Assembly (NCBI GenBank): GCA_027047745.1
Contig: JALTUB010000107.1
Location: 1 to 20,377 of the forward strand
Source: Sulfurimonas sp.
GTDB taxonomy: Bacteria; Campylobacterota; Campylobacteria; Campylobacterales; Sulfurimonadaceae
Reading direction: 5' to 3'
DNA: 20,377 bases
A model generated the notes under the pieces. It saw only the letters and a program-made list of their open reading frames with translations, had not been told where the DNA came from and made no database searches. Shown piece after piece: positions 13,269-20,377 of this stretch (positions are counted from its first letter, which is position 1; each line of letters opens with the position of its first letter). The position numbers and the translations under genes are program-made.

Positions 13269-14636
13269 CTATTCTTGATTTATAATTTTTTTAGCACTCT
13301 TTATAATATTTGTAATATTTAATTTTATCCACTGTTTATCCATCCACTCTTGTGGACGCACTTCAACACCCTGAACCAATACTCCAAAATGTAAATGATC
13401 TCCCATAGCATAACCAGTTTTACCTGTATTTGCTATTTTAGTATTGGCAGCAACCTTATCTCCAACTGCTACATCTATGCTAGAGCAGTGTCCATAAATT
13501 GTATATAATCCAAGTCCATGAGAGATTATTAGGTTGTTACCATAAAGTCCATTATAGTCCGTAAAAACTACTGTTCCAGTATTTTTTGTAATAATAGGAG
13601 CCATCGCATGACTAGCTAAATCTAAACCTAGATGATAAGCTTCACTTATAAATTTACCATTATAATAATATTTTCTGTGATCACCAAAATGTGCTACAAC
13701 TTGACCATTTCTAAGTGGGTACATAGGTTTTATTTTAAAATTACTTATCATCTTTTTTGGAACTTCTGAAGTAAGCCTATGAATTAAAGCTTCATTTTTA
13801 GCTCTTACATCTTCATTTATGATTTTAAATTGTTCTAAAGGTTTAAAAACACCTTGAGTCTCTTCAAACTCTTCAGCTAAGTCAGCTATCTTACCCTTTA
13901 AAAATTTATCTTTTATTGTAATTTTTGAGAGTCTATAATCTTTTGATTTAAGATACAGAGGAATATATGTTTCAGCAACATTTCCAGCCTTATCTTTAGC
14001 TACAATGTTAGCTCTAAATGTTGAACTGCGTATTGGCCATGCAATCAATGAAATATAATAGCCCTCTTTATAAAATGGTTCTGCCTTAAACTTTCTTTTT
14101 TTATTAGTTTCTATATAAAGTTTATCCATATTTTCATCTGAAGCTTCAAAAATTACAAGTGCTGCTCCACCATGAGAAATTTTATATGAATTTGCAACTA
14201 TGCTTAATTTTGGTCTTCTTTTATCAATATGTAACTTAAATACTTCTGTAGAACTATTACCTTTTAAAAAATTCCACTTACTTATATCTTTTACAGTTAC
14301 AATTATTTCTATATCTTTATCTTTCATCGTATAAGCAGTTCTAGGTGGTTTTAACTTTATATTTATCGATTTATCTTCTGTTAATGGTTCTTCATGAGCC
14401 ATTTCAACTAAACCACTTTTTCTCTTTAAAGAGACTTTATACTCTTTTATACCACTATTATCAGTGATAGTAAGTTGTAATGGCTTTTTAAGATTCCAAT
14501 AGCCATTGTTTTTTAATTTTATTGTTGGTGCTACTCTTTCAAATGTTGATGAAAAATACACAAACAAAGCTCCTGCTACTATTGCTACTAATATTAGTAA
14601 ACTTAGAAATGATGATTTATTATTTTTTCTACTCAA
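13269..14636 (-). CDS. Membrane-anchored M23 peptidoglycan endopeptidase
   Basis: The 455-residue protein has an N-terminal signal anchor (about residues 10-28), a long strand-rich periplasmic part (about 35-310) and a C-terminal LytM/M23 domain. Zinc ligands are His335 and Asp339 in HLGLD and His416 in HLH, so the active site looks complete. Such enzymes cut peptide crosslinks of peptidoglycan; relatives in Campylobacter and Helicobacter affect cell shape. The start is TTG 14636, with AAAGGA (14645-14650) 8 bp upstream, and only one base separates it from the preceding gene. Placement next to lpxC fits an envelope function; the exact bond cut is not readable. Confidence 0.9.
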   Translation of the reverse strand: MSRKNNKSSFLSLLILVAIVAGALFVYFSSTFERVAPTIKLKNNGYWNLKKPLQLTITDNSGIKEYKVSLKRKSGLVEMAHEEPLTEDKSINIKLKPPRTAYTMKDKDIEIIVTVKDISKWNFLKGNSSTEVFKLHIDKRRPKLSIVANSYKISHGGAALVIFEASDENMDKLYIETNKKRKFKAEPFYKEGYYISLIAWPIRSSTFRANIVAKDKAGNVAETYIPLYLKSKDYRLSKITIKDKFLKGKIADLAEEFEETQGVFKPLEQFKIINEDVRAKNEALIHRLTSEVPKKMISNFKIKPMYPLRNGQVVAHFGDHRKYYYNGKFISEAYHLGLDLASHAMAPIITKNTGTVVFTDYNGLYGNNLIISHGLGLYTIYGHCSSIDVAVGDKVAANTKIANTGKTGYAMGDHLHFGVLVQGVEVRPQEWMDKQWIKLNITNIIKSAKKIINQE

Positions 14637-14637
14637 T

Positions 14638-15300
14638 TTATATTTCCTTTAATAATTTATTTTCATTGTCCCCGTCAAGCAAAACAACTTTTTCTACATG
14701 AACTATATTTAAAACTTCTTTCATAATTGTATCTATATCTTCAAAAGAAGCACCAGATGATTTTAAATCATCCAATCCTATTTTTAATACTGCTAAACTT
14801 GCATTTTCTTTTAAAAGCATACCACTAAATAGTATTGACTTCAATCGTATCAAAGAGAGTGGTATACTTTTTTTTATCATTTTGTTACAGAGTTTATACT
14901 CTGCACCTAAAGCAATAAGTTCACTAACACTAGCAAAAACCATGCCATCAACTTCATCACTAAAAAAGTCATCATACCTTAGTAAAAAGTCTGCATACAA
15001 GGCTGTTGCCATTTTTTTATTTATAACAATATTTTCTTTTTTTAACAAATCATACAATGAGTCATCTTCTAAGCTCATGTCTATAATAAGTTCAGATGAA
15101 CTACCTACTGTAGTTCTTACTTTATCAAACCATGGGATACATAACAGTGCTACTTTTAAGTTACTATTTTCAGATACTAGATTCACTTTTTTGTGAAGCC
15201 TAAGTATATGAGTATATAAAGCACTAGCATTTGCAAATGATTTATAGTCAGTCAATATTGTAATATTATTTGCTTTTTCTATTTCTTTTAATGATATCAA
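14638..15300 (-). CDS. DHH phosphoesterase-like protein lacking the DHH motif
   Basis: The 220-residue protein resembles NrnA/RecJ-type DHH phosphoesterases in outline. The first strand and helix (ITILTDYKSFANASALYTH, 13-31) correspond to the DxDGxGSAxAL block; IIDMS (72-76) stands where VVDHHxxN should be; ATALYADFLLRYDDFF (98-113) matches the AT-LYxGIxxDTxxF block, and LIALGAEYK plus the C-terminal DDLKSSGASFEDID match the DHHA1 linker region. The two histidines and most metal-binding aspartates are missing, so it is probably not an active nuclease. A structural or regulatory role is inference. The start is TTG 15300 with AAAGAG 9 bp upstream. It lies between flhB and the M23 gene. Confidence 0.62.
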   Translation of the reverse strand: MISLKEIEKANNITILTDYKSFANASALYTHILRLHKKVNLVSENSNLKVALLCIPWFDKVRTTVGSSSELIIDMSLEDDSLYDLLKKENIVINKKMATALYADFLLRYDDFFSDEVDGMVFASVSELIALGAEYKLCNKMIKKSIPLSLIRLKSILFSGMLLKENASLAVLKIGLDDLKSSGASFEDIDTIMKEVLNIVHVEKVVLLDGDNENKLLKEI

Positions 15301-15328
15301 TTATAAAAACTCTTTATTTGGAAGTGAC

Positions 15329-15334
15329 ATTATA
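15329..15334 (-). promoter_or_regulatory. Candidate internal -10 box
   Basis: TATAAT on the - strand lies 28 bp before the TTG start of the DHH-like gene, in the only gap (66 bp) of the nadA-to-ubiE run longer than 31 bp. No good -35 hexamer is present. It could start a second transcript covering the envelope and translation genes. Confidence 0.35.
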
Positions 15335-15366
15335 TATCATTGTTCATTTATAAGCTATTAAGAATA

Positions 15367-16419
15367 CTATTTTTTGTTCATCTTATAAACATAAGCAAGG
15401 ACTTCTGCTACTGCTCCAAAAAGTGCTTCGGGGATTGGTTTTTCTAGCTCTACCTCAGCGTATAAACTTCTAGCTAGTGGTGGATTTTGGACTATGTGTA
15501 CACTATTTTCACGCGCAATTTTTTTAATATTTTGAGCAACATGGTCTATCCCCTTTGCTGTTACTATCGGAGCATGAGACTTTTCATCATCATATTTTAT
15601 AGCTACAGCATAATGAGTAGGGTTAGTTATGACTACATCTGCATTTGGAACTTCTGACATCATTCTTTGGCGAGACATCTCCATCTGTTTTTGCTTGATT
15701 TTTGATTTTATCATAGGGTCTCCCTCCATGTTTTTCATCTCATCTTTTATCTCTTGTTTTGACATTTTCAGCCCATCAAAATACTGTTTTCTTACAATAA
15801 TAATGTCTATAATCGCAAATACGAATATAATAAGAAGCATAACAAAGGCAATAATAAGCATCTTGCCTTTGAGCCACTCTAACTGGTCATGCAATCCAAA
15901 AAGAGCAACGATTGGAAGTTCTTGAATAAAATAAAAAAAGAAAATAAAACCTATACCTAAGGTTGTAAAAGATTTAAAGGTAATCTTTATACCTTCTATT
16001 AGCTTTTTCGTTGAGAACAGGTTTTTAGTTCCCTTTAAAGGATCTATCTTTTTAAAATCAGGCATGATAGCCTTAGTTGTAAACAAAAATCCGAACTGTG
16101 CAAGAGCAGCAATAACACCTGCAACTGCAACAGCTAAAGCTAAAGGCATGATTATAAGTAAAAATTCTTTTATGGTTACTATAGCAATATCTATCATGAA
16201 AAGTTTATCTAAAGGAGTACCTACAAGGGAAAAGTAGTATTTAAAAAGAAGAATTATATGCATTGACATATAAGGAAAAAGCATTAAAAAAGATAAAATA
16301 GCTACAAAAAGAGTGATAACTCCTGAAGCATCTTGAGATTTAGGGACATTCCCCTCTTTCCTGGCATCTTCAATCTTCTTGTCAGTGGGTTCTTCTGTTT
16401 TTTCCTGATCGTCTGCCAT
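15367..16419 (-). CDS. flhB: Flagellar export apparatus protein FlhB
   Basis: The 350-residue inner-membrane protein begins with the FlhB hallmark EKTEEPTDKKIEDARKEG (6-23), has four hydrophobic segments between about residues 32 and 208, and a cytoplasmic C-terminal domain with the autocleavage site NPTH (266-269). Cleavage between Asn and Pro switches export from rod-hook to filament subunits. The C-terminal DHVAQNIKKIARENSVHIVQNPPLARSLY block is intact. It lies 24 bp after nadC; no other flagellar gene is in the window, so this is an isolated flagellar gene within a housekeeping run. No clear ribosome binding site is seen. Confidence 0.95.
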   Translation of the reverse strand: MADDQEKTEEPTDKKIEDARKEGNVPKSQDASGVITLFVAILSFLMLFPYMSMHIILLFKYYFSLVGTPLDKLFMIDIAIVTIKEFLLIIMPLALAVAVAGVIAALAQFGFLFTTKAIMPDFKKIDPLKGTKNLFSTKKLIEGIKITFKSFTTLGIGFIFFFYFIQELPIVALFGLHDQLEWLKGKMLIIAFVMLLIIFVFAIIDIIIVRKQYFDGLKMSKQEIKDEMKNMEGDPMIKSKIKQKQMEMSRQRMMSEVPNADVVITNPTHYAVAIKYDDEKSHAPIVTAKGIDHVAQNIKKIARENSVHIVQNPPLARSLYAEVELEKPIPEALFGAVAEVLAYVYKMNKK

Positions 16420-16443
16420 TTAAAATATACTTATTACGATTTT

Positions 16444-17259
16444 TTAATCAAGTTTCATTGATAAATCAATCCAGTTTGCTTGGTGAATCAAAGAGCCAGA
16501 GCTTATGGCATCAACACCTGTTTTAGCATAAGACTCTATAGTTTTTAGAGATATATTTCCACTTGCTTCTAAAAGTATATGTGGATATTTTTTATCTCTC
16601 AACAAAACTACTTCTTTTACTTGTTCTGGTGTCATGTTATCACACATGACAATATCACATTTAGCTTCCATAGCACTTTTTGCTACTTCAAAACTCTCTG
16701 CTTCAACTTCTATTTTAGCCGTAAAAGGGATATATTTTCTTGCTTCTTGTATGTATGCTTTTAGATTTTGTATAGTTTTAAGGTGAGTGTCTTTTATCAT
16801 GAGTGAGTCATCAAGTCCCATCCTATGATTTACTGCTCCACCCTCTCTTGTTGCATACTTTTCAAAAACACGCAAAAGTGGTCTTGTTTTTCTTGTATCC
16901 AAAAGCTTTACACCAAATGGCTCTATCAATTCAACATACTCTCTTGTCAAAGTAGCGATAGAACTAGCATGAAGCAGTATATCTAGGATAGTTCTTTCGC
17001 ATTTTAAAAGAGTATGAGAATCTGCATTTATTCTAGCGATGATTTCACCAAAAACAAAACTCTCACCATCATTTTTAAGCCATTGTATTTTTATATTTTG
17101 TATTTGGGCAAGAACATCTATATATTTCACACCAGCAACTACACCGTCACTTTTTGCAATGATTTTAGCACTAGCATCTACAGAAGGCTCTACTAAAGCA
17201 TATAAATCGCCACGACCAACATCTTCTGCTAAAGCTTCATTTACAAACTTTTTTATCAT
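16444..17259 (-). CDS. nadC: Quinolinate phosphoribosyltransferase
   Basis: This 271-residue enzyme converts quinolinate and PRPP to nicotinate mononucleotide in de novo NAD synthesis. Family blocks are ALAEDVGRGDLY near the N-terminus, LLDTRKTRPLLRVFEKYATR, GGAVNHRMGLDDSLMIKDTHL, and the late EASGNISLKTIESYAKTGVDAISSGSL. The frame is open twelve codons further to 17295, but ATG 17257-17259 is preferred: it overlaps the nadA stop as ATGA and fits the family N-terminus. Direct coupling to nadA places two consecutive steps of NAD synthesis in one unit. Confidence 0.94.
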   Translation of the reverse strand: MIKKFVNEALAEDVGRGDLYALVEPSVDASAKIIAKSDGVVAGVKYIDVLAQIQNIKIQWLKNDGESFVFGEIIARINADSHTLLKCERTILDILLHASSIATLTREYVELIEPFGVKLLDTRKTRPLLRVFEKYATREGGAVNHRMGLDDSLMIKDTHLKTIQNLKAYIQEARKYIPFTAKIEVEAESFEVAKSAMEAKCDIVMCDNMTPEQVKEVVLLRDKKYPHILLEASGNISLKTIESYAKTGVDAISSGSLIHQANWIDLSMKLD

Positions 17260-18254
17260 AGTGACAACATTCTCTCTAAAGCTATTTTTGCCCATTTTTG
17301 AGTTTTTTCATCTATCTCTATCTCATTTATTGGCTCACCATCATCTATAGCTTTTAGTGTCAAATAGACATCTTCTAGCGTTGTTTCATTCATAGTTGGA
17401 CATTCTGGTTTTGTTGAAGACAAGATATAAGTATTTTTAGGACGCAGACGATTTACCATATTGAACTCTGTACCGACAGCCACTTTTTGCTCTTTGGGAA
17501 GTTCAGTTATATATTTTATAAGTTGAGAAGTAGAACCAACAAAGTCACTAGCATCACAAATCTTAGGGTCACACTCTGGGTGAACAGCTATCAAGATGCC
17601 TGGGAATTTTTTTCTATAAAATTCTATATCTTCTATGGTAAAGAGTTGATGAACTGAACAAAAACCATCATAACAGATAATATCTGCATCATTTGGATCG
17701 CCCTCTTCACCTATTACCATTGACTTTAAGCCCATTTGATTTGCGATATTTTGCCCTAAACATCTATCAGGAACAAACAAAATCTTCTTTCCTTCGTCTA
17801 AAGCAGTTGTAATGATATGTTTTGCATTTGAACTTGTGCAGACCATTCCACCCATCTCACCTACTTTGGCTTTAACATCTGCGTTAGAGTTTATGTAAGT
17901 GATAGGCAAGATATTCTCTTTTTTTATACCATATTCTTCTAAATATTTTACAGAATCATCATAATATAAACCATCAATCATCTTAGCCATAGCACAACAG
18001 GCCAATTTAGGCATAACTACTCGTTTATGAGGAGAAAGAACTTTGACGCTTTGCCCCATAAATGCAACGCCACAAAAAAGTACAAAGTCAGAATCATCAT
18101 CTCTTGTTCGTGTTGCTAGTTCTAGTGAATCACCAGTTATATCACCTATCTCAAAGACTTCATCTCTTTGATAAAAATGAGAAACTACGGTTACACTAAG
18201 TTTTTCTTTAAGTTCATTTATTTTTTGTGTTAATTCTTCAGTTGTATATTTCAA
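17256..18254 (-). CDS. nadA: Quinolinate synthase A
   Basis: The 332-residue iron-sulfur enzyme condenses iminoaspartate with dihydroxyacetone phosphate to quinolinate. The three cluster cysteines of the family are best matched by Cys87 in LACCAMA, Cys199 in DGFCSVHQ and Cys285 in PECPTMNETTLED. Other family blocks are VVSHFYQRDE, GDSLELA, VCTSSNAKHI and HPECDP. The start is TTG 18254 with ATAGGA (18261-18266) 6 bp upstream. It heads the - strand run that ends at ubiE. No nadB gene is in the window. Confidence 0.95.
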   Translation of the reverse strand: MKYTTEELTQKINELKEKLSVTVVSHFYQRDEVFEIGDITGDSLELATRTRDDDSDFVLFCGVAFMGQSVKVLSPHKRVVMPKLACCAMAKMIDGLYYDDSVKYLEEYGIKKENILPITYINSNADVKAKVGEMGGMVCTSSNAKHIITTALDEGKKILFVPDRCLGQNIANQMGLKSMVIGEEGDPNDADIICYDGFCSVHQLFTIEDIEFYRKKFPGILIAVHPECDPKICDASDFVGSTSQLIKYITELPKEQKVAVGTEFNMVNRLRPKNTYILSSTKPECPTMNETTLEDVYLTLKAIDDGEPINEIEIDEKTQKWAKIALERMLSL

Positions 18255-18285
18255 AGAAAATCCTATATCTTTTTATAATTGTATA

Positions 18286-18291
18286 ATTATA
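18286..18291 (-). promoter_or_regulatory. Candidate -10 box for the nadA run
   Basis: TATAAT on the - strand lies 31 bp before the nadA TTG start in a very AT-rich stretch. There is no convincing -35 hexamer. It is the best visible candidate for the start of the long - strand transcript. Confidence 0.45.
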
Positions 18292-18361
18292 TCTAAAAAA
18301 TTATTTGTCGTTGAGATGATTTCAGAAAATTTGTTAAGAGAAGGGATGTAAGAAGTAATAT

Positions 18362-18391
18362 GACCTACTAAGCTCTATGGCTTAGTAAGTC
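18362..18391 (-). terminator. Stem-loop between the small exported gene and nadA
   Basis: On the - strand GACTTACTAAGC and GCTTAGTAGGTC pair over 12 bp with one G-U wobble around a 6-nt loop. On the + strand the wobble would be a C-A mismatch, which suggests the - strand RNA is the relevant one. It lies just after the stop of the 18397-18600 gene and before the nadA promoter. The following - strand bases are AT-rich but without a strong T-run, so a terminator role is likely but not certain. Confidence 0.5.
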
Positions 18392-18396
18392 GGGTA

Positions 18397-18600
18397 TTAT
18401 TTTGAACAGAAAGTTTCTGCTCTTTGTTTATAAGACTTTAAAGTCTGTATAGCATATGCATCTTGACGCATAGTTTTTTTGTAGTTAATTGCTTTTTCTT
18501 GAAAGATTTTACAAAGTCTTTCATCCTTTGCTACTTTAGAAGATGCAAAAATACTTGTAGTTAAAGTTAGTGTTAAAATCGTTAATATTATTGTTTTCAT
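18397..18600 (-). CDS. Small exported protein of unknown function
   Basis: The 67-residue product has a strong signal peptide (MK, a hydrophobic run of Ile, Leu and Thr, then SIFASS, with likely cleavage after FA at residue 19), leaving a mature basic peptide of about 48 residues. It holds two cysteines (30 and 65) near the ends of the mature part, which could form a disulfide. I recognise no family. It has a near-ideal promoter (18631-18659), a ribosome binding site AAGGA (18606-18610) and a stem-loop after the stop, so it looks like a real, well-expressed single gene. Confidence 0.72.
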   Translation of the reverse strand: MKTIILTILTLTLTTSIFASSKVAKDERLCKIFQEKAINYKKTMRQDAYAIQTLKSYKQRAETFCSK

Positions 18601-18630
18601 ATTATTCCTTTATAATTAATATTGAGTGAA

Positions 18631-18659
18631 ATTATACAATAAAATAATCATAATGTCAA
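18631..18659 (-). promoter_or_regulatory. Near-consensus vegetative promoter
   Basis: On the - strand TTGACA (18654-18659) and TATAAT (18631-18636) are both perfect and exactly 17 bp apart, 30 bp before the start of the small exported gene. Such a full -35 box is uncommon in Campylobacterota and suggests strong constitutive expression. Confidence 0.8.
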
Positions 18660-18682
18660 ATAATAACTTTTAATAGTATTTC

Positions 18683-18946
18683 TTATATTATGCTAACGGC
18701 CTTTAAAATTACATCCAACTTAGTGTCTATAGGGAATTTTTTCTCTGCAAGTGACCCCTGCAAGGAGTGAAGCACATGCATAAACTCATTAAAATTTTCA
18801 CAATACTTTTCTAAAATATCCATAATCTCAAAGTGTGAAAACTCATGTTTATCATCATAAGTATAAGACTTATCTTCTTTATTTTTATCTAGTTCTATCC
18901 CAGTATATGAAATTATTGGTTTTGGTTCTACATATTTCAAAGTCAT
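18683..18946 (-). CDS. Hypothetical small cytoplasmic protein
   Basis: The 87-residue product has no signal peptide or membrane segment. It starts with a proline- and tyrosine-containing acidic region and continues with two predicted helices (about residues 38-65 and 74-87); HEFSHFEIMDILEKYCENFNEF is the most distinctive part. I do not recognise a family. ATG 18946 has no strong ribosome binding site. It is in the same direction as the gene at 18397-18600, whose strong promoter lies just past its stop, and diverges from the permease gene at 19084. Coding status rests on length and composition. Confidence 0.55.
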   Translation of the reverse strand: MTLKYVEPKPIISYTGIELDKNKEDKSYTYDDKHEFSHFEIMDILEKYCENFNEFMHVLHSLQGSLAEKKFPIDTKLDVILKAVSII

Positions 18947-19033
18947 ATTCAGCTTTTATATCTATTTATCTTTGATAGTATAGCAAATATATAAATTAAA
19001 ATCACCTTTTAAACTACAATATATCAATATATC

Positions 19034-19062
19034 TTGATTTATTAATTAAAACTAAGTATAAT
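19034..19062 (+). promoter_or_regulatory. Promoter of the permease operon
   Basis: TTGATT (19034-19039) and a perfect TATAAT (19057-19062) are 17 bp apart, 21 bp before the permease ATG. The short leader holds AAGAGG at 19072-19077. The surrounding 18947-19083 region is the divergent promoter zone; a short direct repeat ATATATCAATATATC-like stretch (19020-19034) precedes the -35 box but no clear operator can be named. Confidence 0.65.
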
Positions 19063-19083
19063 TCTGTAAAAAAGAGGCTTATA

Positions 19084-20031
19084 ATGTTTAAAGAAGCAGT
19101 AGATAATTTAACACTTAATATTTTTGAATTGACTGGAAGAGTCAATGAAACTGTAAACTTTTTCATCTATGACACTATAAAAATACTCTTTTTACTTCTA
19201 TTTATAATTTTTGTAATCTCATATCTTAGAACTCATTTCAATACTGAGTATGTTCGCTCTTATCTACAAGGCAAGTCAGAATTTTATGGAAATATCCTTG
19301 CGGCACTTTTTGGTATCATTACTCCATTTTGTTCATGTAGTGCCATTCCTCTGTTTCTTGGTTTTATTCAAGCTCGTATCCCTTTAGGTGTTACTTTTTC
19401 ATTTTTGATAAGCTCTCCTATGAACAACGAAGTAGCTATTGCCCTGCTCTTTACACTCTTTGGCTGGAAAATCACAGCAATTTATATTGGTTTTGGACTA
19501 CTTGTTGCCATTTTAGGTGGTTTTGTTATAGGAAAAATGAACCTAGAAAAATATATCTTAATGGATGTAAAACCTATGGAAGGTGAGGTTCATGACACAT
19601 CAGTTAAAACAACACAAAAAGAGAGGGTTAAAGAAGCTTGGAGCTATACTTACGATATTTTCAAACAAATATGGATATATGTACTTATAGGTGTAGGTAT
19701 CGGTGCTTTTATACATGGTTTTGTTCCAGCAGACTTTATCGCAAAATATGCTGGTGGTGAGAGTTGGTACTCTGTACCTCTTGCAGTTGTTTTAGGTATC
19801 CCCATGTACTCAAATGCAGCTGGTGTTATGCCACTTGTGGAAGTTCTTACAGATAAGGGAATGTTACTTGGAACTGCACTTAGTTTCATGATGGCGATTA
19901 CTGCACTAAGTCTTCCAGAAGCTATGATACTTAAAAAGATACTTCATGTTAGACTGATAGGTATCTTTTTTGGGATAGTAGGTGTAGGGATTATTTGCAT
20001 CGGGTATCTTTTTAACTATATTTTAAAATAA
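19084..20031 (+). CDS. DUF318 / ArsP-like permease
   Basis: The 315-residue inner-membrane protein has about eight hydrophobic segments in two halves, separated by a polar cytoplasmic loop at about residues 152-190. The first half holds TPFCSCSAIPLFLGF (80-94, Cys83 and Cys85), the signature of the permease family that includes ArsP, an exporter of trivalent organoarsenicals; the second half holds the matching GIPMYSNAAGVMPL (238-251) in which the cysteines are absent. SSPMNNEVA (110-118) is also a family block. AAGAGG lies 7 bp before the ATG. The next gene codes for a redox protein of a type often paired with this family. Arsenical or metal efflux is a family-based inference; the substrate cannot be read. 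No arsR-type regulator is adjacent. Confidence 0.85.
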   Translation: MFKEAVDNLTLNIFELTGRVNETVNFFIYDTIKILFLLLFIIFVISYLRTHFNTEYVRSYLQGKSEFYGNILAALFGIITPFCSCSAIPLFLGFIQARIPLGVTFSFLISSPMNNEVAIALLFTLFGWKITAIYIGFGLLVAILGGFVIGKMNLEKYILMDVKPMEGEVHDTSVKTTQKERVKEAWSYTYDIFKQIWIYVLIGVGIGAFIHGFVPADFIAKYAGGESWYSVPLAVVLGIPMYSNAAGVMPLVEVLTDKGMLLGTALSFMMAITALSLPEAMILKKILHVRLIGIFFGIVGVGIICIGYLFNYILK

Positions 20032-20042
20032 GGAATAAGAAA

Positions 20043-20377
20043 GTGAGTACAAATAGAATAGTAAGAATAGTAGTAGGTTTAGCCCTAGTTTCGTATGGAG
20101 TATATAGCCAGATACCATGGTTTTATCTTGGAGTATTACCACTTATAACTGGTCTTCTAAACTGGTGTCCACTTGAGACAAAGATGGGTACTTGTGATCC
20201 AGCATCAGGGTGTTGTGCAACTCCTGCAAAAAATGACAATGCTCAATCTTGTTGTATTCCAAACACAGATGAGGCATCAAGCTTAGAGACTGCAAAAAAA
20301 CAGCAAAATATTTCATGGTCATCTCCAAATGCAACTAAAATCGAGATTTTAGGAACTGGTTGTGCAAAATGTATAAC
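20043..20377 (+). CDS. DUF2892 - thioredoxin-like redox fusion protein (3' truncated)
   Basis: The first 111 residues are present; the gene runs off the window. Residues 1-41 match DUF2892, the membrane segment with NRIVRIVVGLALV and LGVLPLITGLLNWCPL. A linker (about 42-98) is rich in cysteine, with C42, C51 and two vicinal pairs CC (57-58 and 70-71). From about residue 99, KIEILGTGCAKC begins a thioredoxin-fold domain with a CxxC (107-110), as in the small redox-active disulfide proteins found next to DUF318 permeases. GTG 20043 has AAGGA (20030-20034) 8 bp upstream, and starts 11 bp after the permease stop. It may deliver or reduce thiol-reactive substrates for the permease; that is inference. 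Confidence 0.8.
   Translation, partial: MSTNRIVRIVVGLALVSYGVYSQIPWFYLGVLPLITGLLNWCPLETKMGTCDPASGCCATPAKNDNAQSCCIPNTDEASSLETAKKQQNISWSSPNATKIEILGTGCAKCI

Noticed and set aside
14882..15196. Open frame of about 100 codons on the + strand inside the DHH-like gene
   Set aside because: It is antisense to a gene with family-like blocks and has no supporting start signal or domain; similar + strand frames inside flhB (15629-15925) and nadC/nadA (17039-17350) were rejected for the same reason.
17260..17295. N-terminal extension of NadC to 17295
   Set aside because: The extra twelve residues lie inside the nadA coding end, are not part of the family N-terminus, and the ATGA overlap at 17256-17259 gives a better start.
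1..20377. tRNA, rRNA, insertion sequences or riboswitches
   Set aside because: No cloverleaf-like, rRNA-like or transposase-like sequence was seen; in particular the ribD upstream region shows no FMN element because ribD is embedded after rimP.

Overview
The window looks like chromosomal DNA from a flagellated, Gram-negative member of the Campylobacterota (Epsilonproteobacteria), possibly a Sulfurimonas-like or related free-living genus. The DNA is strongly AT-rich. From memory, the gene block M23 peptidase - lpxC - tsaB-like - thrB - ylxR - infB - rbfA - rimP follows the order found in Campylobacter. FlhB shows a flagellar export system and LpxC shows lipid A synthesis. Genus-level assignment is inference, because no rRNA gene lies in the window.

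Region 1 (1-2245, + strand) reads as part of an integron gene-cassette array. Four attC-like recombination sites (37-130, 664-730, 1359-1425, 2180-2245) each begin with a ...AACAAA box and end with a complementary GTTRT-type box, with an imperfect inverted repeat between. They delimit three complete cassettes: a DUF4160-DUF2442 gene pair, a lipoprotein, and a small exported protein plus a second, divergent DUF4160-DUF2442 pair. No integrase gene is visible; it would lie left of the window or be absent.

Region 2 (2246-3710, + strand) holds a BrnT-BrnA toxin-antitoxin pair with a clear promoter, followed 25 bp later by sppA. The leader of brnT and the leader of sppA are almost the same sequence, so brnTA sits between two short imperfect direct repeats at the junction between array and core genome.

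Region 3 (3716-18254, - strand) is core genome. A very tightly packed run of 14 genes reads nadA - nadC - flhB - degenerate DHH-like protein - M23 peptidase - lpxC - tsaB-like - thrB - ylxR - infB - rbfA - rimP - ribD - ubiE. It combines NAD synthesis, flagellar export, envelope synthesis, tRNA modification, threonine synthesis, translation initiation with 30S maturation, riboflavin and menaquinone synthesis. A small c-type cytochrome and xseA follow in the same direction and converge on sppA.

Region 4 (18255-20377) holds two small genes of unknown function on the - strand (one exported, with a near-consensus promoter). Divergent from them is a + strand unit encoding a DUF318/ArsP-type permease and a cysteine-rich DUF2892-thioredoxin-like fusion protein cut by the window end; together these suggest an arsenic, metal or thiol-related export function.

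The most notable material is the cassette array with its repeated candidate toxin-antitoxin modules, the brnTA/sppA junction, the DHH-family protein that has lost its DHH motif, and the permease-redox protein pair.
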